Shown here in pieces: positions 15,937-23,595 of a stretch of 33,505 bases of DNA. The notes beneath the pieces are model-generated. The model made no database searches. It had not been told where the DNA came from and saw only the letters and a list, made by a program, of their open reading frames with translations. Both the position numbers and the translations under genes were made by a program. How positions within the stretch are numbered: the stretch's first letter is position 1; the number at the start of each line of letters is the position of its first letter. Source of the DNA: UBA11612 sp963976395 (GTDB lineage Bacteria > Pseudomonadota > Alphaproteobacteria > Rhodospirillales > Rhodospirillaceae). The stretch spans positions 1 through 33,505 of the forward strand of contig CAXBLG010000030.1 of the NCBI GenBank assembly GCA_963976395.1. The letters run 5' to 3'.

Positions 15937-18048
15937 ATGACACTTAGAAGCAAATTCGAACACGTAAGAACAGAGCGCATGATGGACAAGTTCCGCACAA
16001 ATTGGCGAATCGGTGCGCGCGGACTAACGTTGTCAGGCGCGATCATTTTGCTGACTGGATGCGCGACCTATGAAGCAAGTCCCGTCACTACGCCATTGCC
16101 GATTGCTAAAGCTGCGGATCAATCGTCCGACGCAGAAACCATTGCGCAAACGCAACAAGGATCGCGTCGCGATCACCTCACGTCGGCAGCGGGCCCTCAG
16201 CCGCCGCCGCCGCGCACGGGGGGAGACTCTATATTGTCATCCGCCGCACCCAAGCTGACAGGCGAACCCATAGGTGTAAATTTTGATGGTATTCGCTTGC
16301 CAGCCTTTATCAACACAGTCTTCGGCGAGCTTTTGCAAGTATCATTTGATATTGCAAATTCAGTCACTCAACAGACTGACATCATGGTGACCATGCGGAC
16401 TGCCGAACCGCTTTCTCCAGACGAGTTTTATCAGTTGATTGTAGAGACACTCCAGTTTTATGGGGTCAGCGTCGTCTACTCGAACAACGTCTATCGAATC
16501 ATAGATTCTACGGCGACCAAGGATCCGATCCCCCGCATCATCCGCACCCGTGCGATTTCAACCATCCCGCCCGATATGCGGCCTCTGTTCTACTTCGAAC
16601 CGCTAGACAACATTTCGACAAGCACTATGAACATCTGGCTAGACCTCGCGCTAAAAGGAAGAGTGCAAACGGTTGCGGTGCCATACGCCAACGGGTTGCT
16701 CTTGCTGGGTGGCAAGGAAGATGTTTCCGCCGCTCTCGAAATCATTGATATTTTGGATCAACCGTACCTGGCTGGGTACAGAAGCCTCAAAATATCACCG
16801 GCGTTCTGGAGCGCGCAAAAATTATCCACGCAACTCGTCGAAATAATGTCGGCGGAAGGATACAGCATCGGCATCGGCGGGCTTGGTCAAAACGCCATAA
16901 AGCTTATTCCCGTTGACGCCCTCAACATTATTATTGCCTTTGGAACCGGAGAAGAAGGGTTGCAGCACGTCCTGCAATGGGCTGCAGATCTCGACCAACC
17001 GGGTCAAACCGTCGCAGATCAAGGTGTATATTATCACCAAGTTCTGAATGCCAAGGCCAAGGATCTGGCCGACGTTCTGGAAGGGTTTCTTGGCGAGTCT
17101 CTGGCGCCGACCTCCGACGGCCAAAGCCTCTCAACTAGCGCGGCGCAGAAAATCAAAGTGGATGAGGCACGTAACGCTCTTATCTTTGTAGGAAGCGCCG
17201 AGGAGTACGCCCAGTTTCGCTCGCTTATTGGACAAATGGACCGCGCGCCGCTTGAAGTAATGATTGAAGCGACAATCGCAGAGGTCACCCTCAGCCGCGG
17301 TGAGAATTTAGGTGTGGTTTTTGAGTTCGATGATGGAGCAGCAAGTCTTCCCAACCGTACGGCTGTATCTACAGGAGCGGAGGGAATATTCTTTAGTCTG
17401 ATTCGTGACCGTGCTTCGTTAATATCTCGCGTCAACGCGCTCGCCGACTATGACAGAGTACAAATTCTATCAAGCCCGCGGCTGGTGACCAGCAGCGGAA
17501 AGTCCGCTTCGATCAATGTCGGCACACAAGTGCCCATCATTACAACACAGCAAACCGATCCCTCGGGACAGGTCGGCGGAACAAGTTCTATTTTGCAATC
17601 TATCCAATACAGAAGTACCGGCGTAACTCTAAACATAGAGCCGACGATTAATTCGAACCGCCGCGTGGAACTTACAATTTCGCAAGATGTAAGCGAAGCC
17701 CAGGCGAATAGCTTGTCAGGCATTCAAAGCCCAATTATTTTGACACGGGCCATCGAAACAACTCTGTCGCTAAGCGACGGAGAGACGGTTCTTCTTGGTG
17801 GCCTCATATCTGAAAACTACAGCACCGGGAACGCGGGCGTTCCATACCTAAAAGACATACCCATTTTTGGAAATCTTTTTAAAAACGAGTCCCGAGGCGT
17901 TGATCGAACCGAACTGATCGTCCTTCTAACCCCCTATATCATCGATAGCCCGGAAGCCTCACGTCAGGTACGAGACGCGTTCCGCGATAAATTAGGAGAG
18001 TGGGCAAGCCCCATTGGCGAAGCAGGAACAGTGATGGAGAAACAATAA
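15937..18048 (+). CDS. gspD: Type II secretion outer-membrane secretin GspD
   Basis: This gene encodes 703 residues. AGAAGG at 15925-15930 sits six bases before the ATG. A signal peptide ends in a lipobox (LLTGC, Cys42; an internal start at 15982 would give a more usual 27-residue leader), so this secretin is probably a lipoprotein able to reach the outer membrane without a pilotin. An N0 domain begins near residue 107 (IGVNFDGIRLPAFINTVFGE), followed by N1-N3. The secretin core (~430-690) has VQILSSPRLVTSSGKSASI, GTQVPIITT and VPYLKDIPIFGNLF (635-648), the hallmark of the family. It forms the outer-membrane channel for folded substrates. The stop overlaps the next start (TAATG). Confidence 0.96.
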   Translation: MTLRSKFEHVRTERMMDKFRTNWRIGARGLTLSGAIILLTGCATYEASPVTTPLPIAKAADQSSDAETIAQTQQGSRRDHLTSAAGPQPPPPRTGGDSILSSAAPKLTGEPIGVNFDGIRLPAFINTVFGELLQVSFDIANSVTQQTDIMVTMRTAEPLSPDEFYQLIVETLQFYGVSVVYSNNVYRIIDSTATKDPIPRIIRTRAISTIPPDMRPLFYFEPLDNISTSTMNIWLDLALKGRVQTVAVPYANGLLLLGGKEDVSAALEIIDILDQPYLAGYRSLKISPAFWSAQKLSTQLVEIMSAEGYSIGIGGLGQNAIKLIPVDALNIIIAFGTGEEGLQHVLQWAADLDQPGQTVADQGVYYHQVLNAKAKDLADVLEGFLGESLAPTSDGQSLSTSAAQKIKVDEARNALIFVGSAEEYAQFRSLIGQMDRAPLEVMIEATIAEVTLSRGENLGVVFEFDDGAASLPNRTAVSTGAEGIFFSLIRDRASLISRVNALADYDRVQILSSPRLVTSSGKSASINVGTQVPIITTQQTDPSGQVGGTSSILQSIQYRSTGVTLNIEPTINSNRRVELTISQDVSEAQANSLSGIQSPIILTRAIETTLSLSDGETVLLGGLISENYSTGNAGVPYLKDIPIFGNLFKNESRGVDRTELIVLLTPYIIDSPEASRQVRDAFRDKLGEWASPIGEAGTVMEKQ

Positions 18049-18776
18049 TGAGTCTGCGATTGATTTCATGTTGTGTAATTGCAGTTACTTTGGCGTCTTG
18101 CGCGGCAAATTCACCGAATGAACCATCGGAATTGGCATCGGCCGATCAGACAGTATCCAACACGCCGCAATCTATTGAGGATTTGACAAAACTGACCATC
18201 GCCGAGTTAGAGGAGCGCATTGCCGCCGGCGACACAAAGGCGAAAGCTGAATTGGGCGCCAGGTACGGTAAGGGCGAAGGTGTTGAACAAGATCTCGACA
18301 AAGCCATAGAAATATTAAGAGAGACTGCGGCAACAGGTGAACCGGAAGCCGAGTTTTTTTTAGGCACCGCCTATTATAGCGGTCTCGGCGTTCCTCATAG
18401 CGAAGCTGAGGCGGTTCTGTGGTTTGAGAAAGCTGCCGCTAAAGGGCATGCTGCTGCACAATATTGGCTAGCCGTATTAATTAAAGAAGGACGCGGCGGA
18501 ATCAGCCCGAGCTGGAGCGCAGCGGTACCTCTTCTCTGGGAATCGGCAATGCAGGGGTTTGGCGACGCCGAGTTTCTATTAGGGTATGCCTATCAAACCG
18601 GATCGGGCGTCGAAAAAAACGCCGAGGCGGCTGCCTACTGGTATCGCCGCAATCTAAGTAAGGTCTACAACAACAGATCGCATTTCAATCTTGCGCAGCT
18701 GATTCATGGGGGCGAAGTGGAATGGCGTCCGGGCGACCCTGAAGGCCTCAAACCGCCATCAGCCGAGCGACGTTAA
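18048..18776 (+). CDS. Sel1-repeat lipoprotein linked to the gsp operon
   Basis: This gene encodes 242 residues from the ATG that shares one base with the gspD stop. The leader MSLRLISCCVIAVTLASC ends in a lipobox with Cys18. About four Sel1-like repeats follow, for example ELGARYGKGEGVEQDLDKAI and FLGTAYYSGLGVPHSEAEAV. Sel1 repeats are TPR-like protein-binding helices. A periplasmic or outer-membrane lipoprotein of this kind at the end of a secretion operon could be an assembly or stability factor for the secretin or a substrate adaptor; that is inference from position. It is the last gene before a new promoter. Confidence 0.85.
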   Translation: MSLRLISCCVIAVTLASCAANSPNEPSELASADQTVSNTPQSIEDLTKLTIAELEERIAAGDTKAKAELGARYGKGEGVEQDLDKAIEILRETAATGEPEAEFFLGTAYYSGLGVPHSEAEAVLWFEKAAAKGHAAAQYWLAVLIKEGRGGISPSWSAAVPLLWESAMQGFGDAEFLLGYAYQTGSGVEKNAEAAAYWYRRNLSKVYNNRSHFNLAQLIHGGEVEWRPGDPEGLKPPSAERR

Positions 18777-18850
18777 TCGGAAATCACACAAAGTTCGTGA
18801 ATTCATCCCATCGGCAAATAATATTCAATAATATCAGAAGCTTAATGGGG

Positions 18851-18879
18851 TTGCCGCATCTGTTTGAAGTCCCTATAAC
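18851..18879 (+). promoter_or_regulatory. Sigma70-like promoter of the TPR/GT-A gene
   Basis: TTGCCG (18851-18856) and TATAAC (18874-18879) are 17 bases apart, matching four and five of six consensus positions. Transcription would start near 18886, about 33 bases before the ATG at 18919. The rest of the 142-base gap (18777-18918) shows an AT-rich stretch and nothing else clear. Confidence 0.62.
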
Positions 18880-18918
18880 CGGGGCACTCCACTCCCGCAC
18901 CAACGGTCACACATCCCC

Positions 18919-20649
18919 ATGACAACCTCTGAACATCCTTCGTCAGCAAATCCGGATTCAGATGCATGCTGGCAAAAAGCATCAGAAGCTGTTCGTGCGG
19001 GCGACCACGACACCGCGATAATATGGTTTCAACGTTGCCTTGAGCAGTCGCCAGACCATCCACTCGCCGCACTTAATCTTGGCATTTTGCTCACAAATAA
19101 AAAGCGTTATCCCGAGGCGATCACGCGCCTTGAGCACGCTGTCAACTTGGCCCCTAATGTGAACAGCGTTACCGCCCTAGCGAACGCATCACATCGCGCG
19201 GGCAAACACGATGACGCGGTTAGATATTTAAAAGATATTGTTAAATCGGTGCCGGGCCATGTCCCGACACTTCTTCAATTGGGAGAAATCAGCGATCAGC
19301 GCGGGGACCGCAAAGGTGCGCGGGAATATTACCGACAAGCGACCGTATCTGATGAAACAGATCTAAACGCTGCGATAAAATATGCCATCGCTTCGTGGGC
19401 CGACGATCCGGCTGAAACGGCGGCCGTCCTTGATCGTCATTTGGCCCGCCCTGACCTTGGTGCGGAGGGCCGAGTAACAGTTCTCCTCGGTCTGATTATC
19501 TACAAGGAATTTCACGAGCGCATTAAACGCGGATTGATGCCGTATCATGCCACCGATCTCAAAGAGCTATTCTTTACCTATACAAAATCTGAATTTGCCG
19601 AGCTTAAAAGACTCTGCTTGGAAGAAGCGGAAAAAAATCCCACCAACGCAAATGCACAAGTAAAGAAATTTATGGCACTGTTTTGCTCGGGGGACCGGAT
19701 CGGCGCCCAGCAATCTCTCGCCGGATTTAAAAGTGCAGCGGCTGGACAGATATGGGACGCCGTCACTTTTGATCCCGCATTTTACCAAATGCTCGAACAA
19801 TTTACCGATGCTGATCTCGTTAAAGGCTTGCCGCCGGTGCAAGAGGTTATAGCCGCCACGTTTTCAGATAAGCCCGTCGCTTACCTATCTTGCAACTTTC
19901 TGTATTTCGAGAATTTTGCCGCACCGATGTTGCGGTCTTTGGCCGGTATAGCACCAGGCGAGCAGGTCCATGTGCATATTATGGATGCAACCGAGGAGCA
20001 GTTAACCGCCGCGACCTCGTTCTGCAACAATCTTGCGGGCATCACGATTGCGCTCTCCGTCGAACAGCCAGGTGCCGATAAGCAGGGAATGGCGGCAGCG
20101 CGATCATACTACCATGCCATACGATTCATTCGATATTACCAGCACCTTGTCCACTATAAGCGCACACTCTGGCTGATGGACGTGGATGCTCTATTCAATC
20201 GCGATCCAAATGTTATGTATGAGGTTTTGGGCGATAATGATGCCGCCATGCGCATTCGAGCCGGACGACTGGAGCCATGGAATCAGTTCAATGCCTGTAT
20301 TGTTGCCGGCACGCCGAGCGCCCCGAGCCTTGAGTATTTTCGCCTGATTGCCGCTTATATCGCCCATTTTTATCAGAAGAAGGGCTTGCGCTGGGGAATC
20401 GATCAACTAGCTATGTATGGTGTTTTCGAATACATGCGCGATGAGGGTCGAGCGCCGAGCTTGGCATTTTTAGACGACAAGGCTATCGACTACGATTATC
20501 TGGAAGCTGGAATCATTTGGTGCAACTCGGGACGCAACAAATTTCTTCACCTTCAGCGCAATCCCGACGGATCCATAGCTGTCGATGACCCGGATCGCGC
20601 CGCGTATATAAAGCTGTTCGATAAATACTATGCGCCGCTAAGCGGTTGA
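18919..20649 (+). CDS. TPR protein fused to a GT-A-like glycosyltransferase domain
   Basis: This gene encodes 576 residues. Residues ~15-145 are TPRs (FQRCLEQSPDHPLAALNLG and similar). Residues ~150-310 are a helical linker. Residues ~318-576 look like a GT-A nucleotide-sugar transferase: PVAYLSCNFLYFENF begins the Rossmann-like part, and LWLMDVDALFNRDP holds a DxD motif (Asp421, Asp423) of the kind that binds metal and nucleotide sugar. GIDQLAMYGVF and IIWCNSGRNKF are further conserved-looking segments. No signal peptide is present, so it acts in the cytoplasm. The fold differs from the GT9-like enzymes at the left of the window, yet it shares their TPR architecture and lies just past the secretion operon. 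A role in modifying the same exported protein is an inference. The exact GT family is not certain. Confidence 0.78.
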   Translation: MTTSEHPSSANPDSDACWQKASEAVRAGDHDTAIIWFQRCLEQSPDHPLAALNLGILLTNKKRYPEAITRLEHAVNLAPNVNSVTALANASHRAGKHDDAVRYLKDIVKSVPGHVPTLLQLGEISDQRGDRKGAREYYRQATVSDETDLNAAIKYAIASWADDPAETAAVLDRHLARPDLGAEGRVTVLLGLIIYKEFHERIKRGLMPYHATDLKELFFTYTKSEFAELKRLCLEEAEKNPTNANAQVKKFMALFCSGDRIGAQQSLAGFKSAAAGQIWDAVTFDPAFYQMLEQFTDADLVKGLPPVQEVIAATFSDKPVAYLSCNFLYFENFAAPMLRSLAGIAPGEQVHVHIMDATEEQLTAATSFCNNLAGITIALSVEQPGADKQGMAAARSYYHAIRFIRYYQHLVHYKRTLWLMDVDALFNRDPNVMYEVLGDNDAAMRIRAGRLEPWNQFNACIVAGTPSAPSLEYFRLIAAYIAHFYQKKGLRWGIDQLAMYGVFEYMRDEGRAPSLAFLDDKAIDYDYLEAGIIWCNSGRNKFLHLQRNPDGSIAVDDPDRAAYIKLFDKYYAPLSG

Positions 20650-20668
20650 TACAGGGAGGCGGAAGATA

Positions 20669-20911
20669 ATGGGTGATATGTTCTCCACCGATCTGATCAT
20701 CACGGTGATTATACTTCTGATCGAAATCGGGCTTTTTGGCTTTTGCTACTATCAGTCCAAGAAACCTGCGGATCCTTTAAAACCGCGGCTCATCCCTTAC
20801 GCTCTTGTTATGGTCATATTGGCGGCGGTCATGCTTGCAACCCTGGCCCATATTGTCAGTCTCGTGACGGGCACCCAGGTTCAGCCACGCCGCCCAAAGG
20901 GCATGCGATAG
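20669..20911 (+). CDS. Small two-helix membrane protein, unknown
   Basis: This gene encodes 80 residues. Helices lie at ~8-27 and ~43-65, joined by the short basic loop QSKKPADPLKPR, with a basic tail QPRRPKGMR. A strong Shine-Dalgarno (GGGAGG) precedes the ATG, and the gene is 19 bases after the upstream stop, so it is probably co-transcribed with the TPR/GT-A gene. I do not recognise the family. It ends nine bases from the convergent isomerase gene. Confidence 0.7.
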   Translation: MGDMFSTDLIITVIILLIEIGLFGFCYYQSKKPADPLKPRLIPYALVMVILAAVMLATLAHIVSLVTGTQVQPRRPKGMR

Positions 20912-20920
20912 TTCAAGCGG

Positions 20921-21532
20921 TCAGCTCACAGGATGCGTCGGTTGTTCCATTGCCGTCTCAGCAGACCAACCCATCGCAGTATCCAAAATGGCGTGCAGAA
21001 TGGCCTGGTGTGCTGTTTCCACAAAGCCGTAAGCGCCGGCCTTAACGTAAAAATTGACGTCACCGGTTTTCCTGAGCTTGTTGCTGTCCAAAAATCCACT
21101 GAGCGTCACAACAAAACAACCACGTGCGCGCGCGACGTCGACCGCATTCAAGATGTTCTTTGACTCACCAGAACTGGATATGGCGATCAAAATATCGCCC
21201 TCCGCTCCCATCATTTCCACCTGCTTGGCGAAAACCTGATCGTAACCAAGATCGTTGCCAAGGCAGGTCAGCGAGGATGCATCATTGAATGTCAATGAGC
21301 GCACGCCGCCATTCTTCGAAAAATCGATAGCCATGTGTCCTGCGATGCCTGCAGACCCGCCATTGCCGATGAACATCACCTTGTTTGGACCACGCACAAT
21401 GACGCTCATAGCTGCGCGCACGCGGGCCATACCCTCGTCCATGGAAATCCCATCTTCTCCAGCAGTCGTAACCTGCGCGGAAAGCAGCGTTTCGTGGAGT
21501 GCATCAGTATAAGCGCGAAAAAGCGGCGACAT
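20921..21532 (-). CDS. gmhA: GmhA-like SIS-domain sugar-phosphate isomerase
   Basis: This gene encodes 203 residues, the usual length of sedoheptulose-7-phosphate isomerase, which makes D-glycero-D-manno-heptose 7-phosphate for ADP-heptose or GDP-heptose routes. The SIS fold is clear: FIGNGGSAGIAGHMAID (~54-70), SSSGESKNI (~119-127, phosphate loop) and VETAHQAILH (171-180). Compared with E. coli GmhA, His61 and His180 have counterparts (His66, His180). Glu65 is Asp70 and Gln172 is Glu172, so two metal or catalytic ligands are changed. A GmhA or a related SIS isomerase with altered substrate are both possible. The start is supported by GAAAGG upstream on the minus strand. It stands alone on this strand, divergent from metZ. 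Confidence 0.82.
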   Translation of the reverse strand: MSPLFRAYTDALHETLLSAQVTTAGEDGISMDEGMARVRAAMSVIVRGPNKVMFIGNGGSAGIAGHMAIDFSKNGGVRSLTFNDASSLTCLGNDLGYDQVFAKQVEMMGAEGDILIAISSSGESKNILNAVDVARARGCFVVTLSGFLDSNKLRKTGDVNFYVKAGAYGFVETAHQAILHAILDTAMGWSAETAMEQPTHPVS

Positions 21533-21632
21533 ATTAGCCTTTCAAACCCATGACCGGTGCCTTTACCGGATAGCCATCACGGCTCCATATATGTTCATTC
21601 TACCTGCTTACAAGCCGGGACTCTACCGGCAC
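21533..21632. other. Divergent gmhA-metZ upstream region
   Basis: This stretch carries the Shine-Dalgarno of the minus-strand isomerase (GAAAGG on that strand) and presumably its promoter, which I could not define. The metZ promoter, riboswitch and terminator occupy the remainder of the gap up to 21801. No gene is seen here. Confidence 0.5.
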
Positions 21633-21661
21633 TTGACCCAAAACCAGCGGCGATGTACCAC
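21633..21661 (+). promoter_or_regulatory. Probable metZ promoter
   Basis: TTGACC (21633-21638) lies 17 bases before TACCAC (21656-21661). The -35 is good and the -10 weak. Transcription would start near 21668, exactly at the first stem of the SAM-II riboswitch, which supports the call. Confidence 0.5.
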
Positions 21662-21665
21662 AGGT

Positions 21666-21720
21666 ATCGTGGTGATTTGGAGACCGGATTGCGGCCACGT
21701 TAAAAACCGCTAAAAGGTCG
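21666..21720 (+). ncRNA. SAM-II riboswitch upstream of metZ
   Basis: The segment fits the SAM-II (metA motif) pseudoknot. P1 is CGTGG (21668-21672) with CCACG (21695-21699). The loop starts with TGATTTG and contains ATTGCGG. The pseudoknot pairs GCGG (21691-21694) with CCGC (21707-21710), and ACC (21683-21685) with GGT (21716-21718). The conserved GTTAAA and GCTAAAAGG follow in order. SAM-II senses S-adenosylmethionine and represses methionine biosynthesis genes in Alphaproteobacteria, which fits the gene downstream. Confidence 0.93.
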
Positions 21721-21729
21721 AGGGCACTC

Positions 21730-21763
21730 GCCCCCGCCGGAACCGGTCGGGGGCTATTTTTTT
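21730..21763 (+). terminator. Terminator between SAM-II riboswitch and metZ
   Basis: GCCCCCG (21730-21736) pairs with CGGGGGC (21748-21754), extended by CCGG/CCGG with one bulged T, and a run of seven T follows at 21757-21763. GGGC at 21722-21725 can instead pair with GCCC at 21730-21733, which would disrupt the terminator stem. The layout points to SAM-dependent transcription attenuation of metZ. Confidence 0.88.
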
Positions 21764-21801
21764 GTCTGAAAAATAGCGCCGAGAAACTAGGGATGATGGC
21801 G

Positions 21802-22992
21802 ATGACTGCAGATCAAGAGACCCAGCGGCACTGGAGCCCCCAAACGCAAATGGTGCGTGGTGCCACCGAACGCAGCCAATTTTCAGAGACCAACGAAGCG
21901 ATCTTCATGACCTCGGGCTATGTCTATGAGAACGCGGAAGAGGCCGAGTCCGCATTCAAGGGCGATGTCGATCGCTTCGTGTATTCACGTTTTCGCAATC
22001 CCACGGTCGCTATGTTCGAGAAGCGTTTGGCTTTGATCGAGGGTGCTGAAGACTGCCGAGGCACCGCCAGCGGCATGGCTGCCGTGTATGCCGCCCTTGC
22101 CTGCCACCTAAGCGCAGGCGACCGCCTTGTCGCCTCCCGCGCTCTCTTCGGCTCCTGTCACTACATATGCGCCGATTTGTTGCCTCGCTTTGGCATTAAA
22201 GTCGACTTCGTAGATGGTGCCGACATTTCGCAATGGGAAGCCGCGTTGTCCACTCCTGCAAACGCAGTGTTCTTGGAAACGCCCTCTAATCCCGGCCTTG
22301 AGATGATCGACCTTCCCAAGGTGTGCGATCTCGCGCACAGCGCCGGCGCCCTGGTCGTTGTCGACAATGTGTTCGCAACGCCGATATTACAGAAACCGCT
22401 GCGCTATGGGGCCGATGTCGTTGTCTACTCCGCAACGAAACACATCGATGGTCAAGGACGGTGCCTGGGCGGTGCCATTCTGGGCACCACGGAATTCATC
22501 GTTGAGAAACTCACACCCTTCTTTCGCCACACCGGCCCTAGCCTGTCGCCTTTCAATGCCTGGGTTTTACTTAAGGCGTTAGAGACACTGGAGCTGCGTG
22601 TAACGCGGCATTGCGACAACGCCCTGGCTGTGGCCCGCGCGCTGGAAAAGCAGAAAGCACTCTCTCGCCTTCTGTATCCCTCTCTCGATAGCCATCCGCA
22701 ACGCGCCCTTGCTGCCGCGCAAATGTCTGCCGGCGGCTCGATCATTGCGCTGGAACTCGCCGGCGGCAAGGAAGCCGCGTTCCGGTTCCTCAACCGGCTC
22801 AAACTTGTCGATATCTCCAATAATCTCGGCGACGCAAAAAGCCTTGCCTGTCATCCGGCGACCACGACTCATCATCGCCTCACACCTGAGGACCGCGCCC
22901 ATCTTGGCATCACCGAGGGATTTGTGCGGCTTTCAGTCGGCCTGGAAGATGCTGGCGACTTGATTGCGGACGTCACACAGGCGCTGGCGTAA
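21802..22992 (+). CDS. metZ: O-succinylhomoserine sulfhydrylase
   Basis: MetZ makes homocysteine from O-succinylhomoserine and sulfide using PLP, in the cytoplasm. I chose the ATG at 21802, nine bases after AGGG (21789-21792); starts at 21793 and 21796 add three residues and are possible. Numbered from 21793, the Cys/Met-metabolism PLP fold shows VYSRFRNPTVAMFE, DNVFATP (Asp191 for the pyridine nitrogen) and YSATKHIDGQGR with Lys216 as the PLP lysine. The length of ~396 is normal. MetZ is preferred over MetB or MetC because of the ATERSQF and TSGYVYENAE segments and the link to SAM-II. A riboswitch and terminator lie directly upstream; apaG follows in the same direction. Confidence 0.93.
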   Translation: MTADQETQRHWSPQTQMVRGATERSQFSETNEAIFMTSGYVYENAEEAESAFKGDVDRFVYSRFRNPTVAMFEKRLALIEGAEDCRGTASGMAAVYAALACHLSAGDRLVASRALFGSCHYICADLLPRFGIKVDFVDGADISQWEAALSTPANAVFLETPSNPGLEMIDLPKVCDLAHSAGALVVVDNVFATPILQKPLRYGADVVVYSATKHIDGQGRCLGGAILGTTEFIVEKLTPFFRHTGPSLSPFNAWVLLKALETLELRVTRHCDNALAVARALEKQKALSRLLYPSLDSHPQRALAAAQMSAGGSIIALELAGGKEAAFRFLNRLKLVDISNNLGDAKSLACHPATTTHHRLTPEDRAHLGITEGFVRLSVGLEDAGDLIADVTQALA

Positions 22993-23070
22993 AACAGATC
23001 AAAGCCCTTGTGCTGAAAGGCCTTTTTGGGCCGCTGGGACACCAACGGGACACTGTGGAAACTTGCGTCC

Positions 23071-23108
23071 GGTAGGGTAAAATGAAGTTCGTTTAGGTAA
23101 GGTAGAAT
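23071..23108 (+). repeat. Imperfect 13-base direct repeat before apaG
   Basis: GGTAGGGTAAAAT (23071-23083) and GGTAAGGTAGAAT (23096-23108) agree at 11 of 13 positions with a 25-base period. The TAAAAT and TAGAAT ends resemble -10 boxes, but neither has a -35 at proper distance. The rest of the metZ-apaG gap (22993-23116) holds only a weak AAAGGCCTTT palindrome. Confidence 0.4.
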
Positions 23109-23116
23109 CTGTTCAC

Positions 23117-23509
23117 ATGTACGAAAAAGTCACACGAAATATTTGCGTCTCAGTGCGTCCCTTCTATCTAGAGGAACAATCCGCACCGGAGGAGGATCGC
23201 TTTGTCTGGGCCTACCGCGTCAACATCGAGAACCGCGGTGAAGATACCGTTCAACTGCTTCAACGTCACTGGCGTATCACCGACAAATTTGGGCGCCTGC
23301 AAGAAGTGAATGGACCGGGCGTGGTCGGCGAACAGCCAGTCCTGAAGCCGGGCGAGTCCTTCGAGTACACCAGCGGCTGCCCGCTCGAAACTCCATCGGG
23401 GATCATGGCCGGGAGTTATGAAATGGGCACCACTGGCGGCGAAACATTCAATATTGAAATCCCGGCGTTTTCTCTCGATAGCCCCTACGACACTGCAGCC
23501 ATAAACTAA
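23117..23509 (+). CDS. apaG: ApaG-domain protein
   Basis: This gene encodes 130 residues, the standard ApaG length. A fibronectin-III-like beta-sandwich is indicated by RNICVSVRPFYLEEQS, FVWAYRVNIENRG, LLQRHWRITD, GPGVVGEQP and YTSGCPLETPSGIMAGSY, all hallmark segments. ApaG is cytoplasmic and historically tied to cobalt/magnesium resistance and Ap4A metabolism; its biochemical role remains unsettled. It lies 124 bases downstream of metZ, a pairing common in Alphaproteobacteria, and 86 bases upstream of folE. Confidence 0.95.
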   Translation: MYEKVTRNICVSVRPFYLEEQSAPEEDRFVWAYRVNIENRGEDTVQLLQRHWRITDKFGRLQEVNGPGVVGEQPVLKPGESFEYTSGCPLETPSGIMAGSYEMGTTGGETFNIEIPAFSLDSPYDTAAIN

Positions 23510-23595
23510 CAAACAGAATAATATCCCGGCGTAGGGAAATCACTCCTCGGCAACTGCCCGCACATTTGCCGGATTTGGCTTGAAAGGTATTTTCC

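Noticed and set aside
22993..23045. Possible terminator after metZ
   Set aside because: Only an AAAGGCCTTT palindrome and a short T run; no stable stem followed by a T tract.
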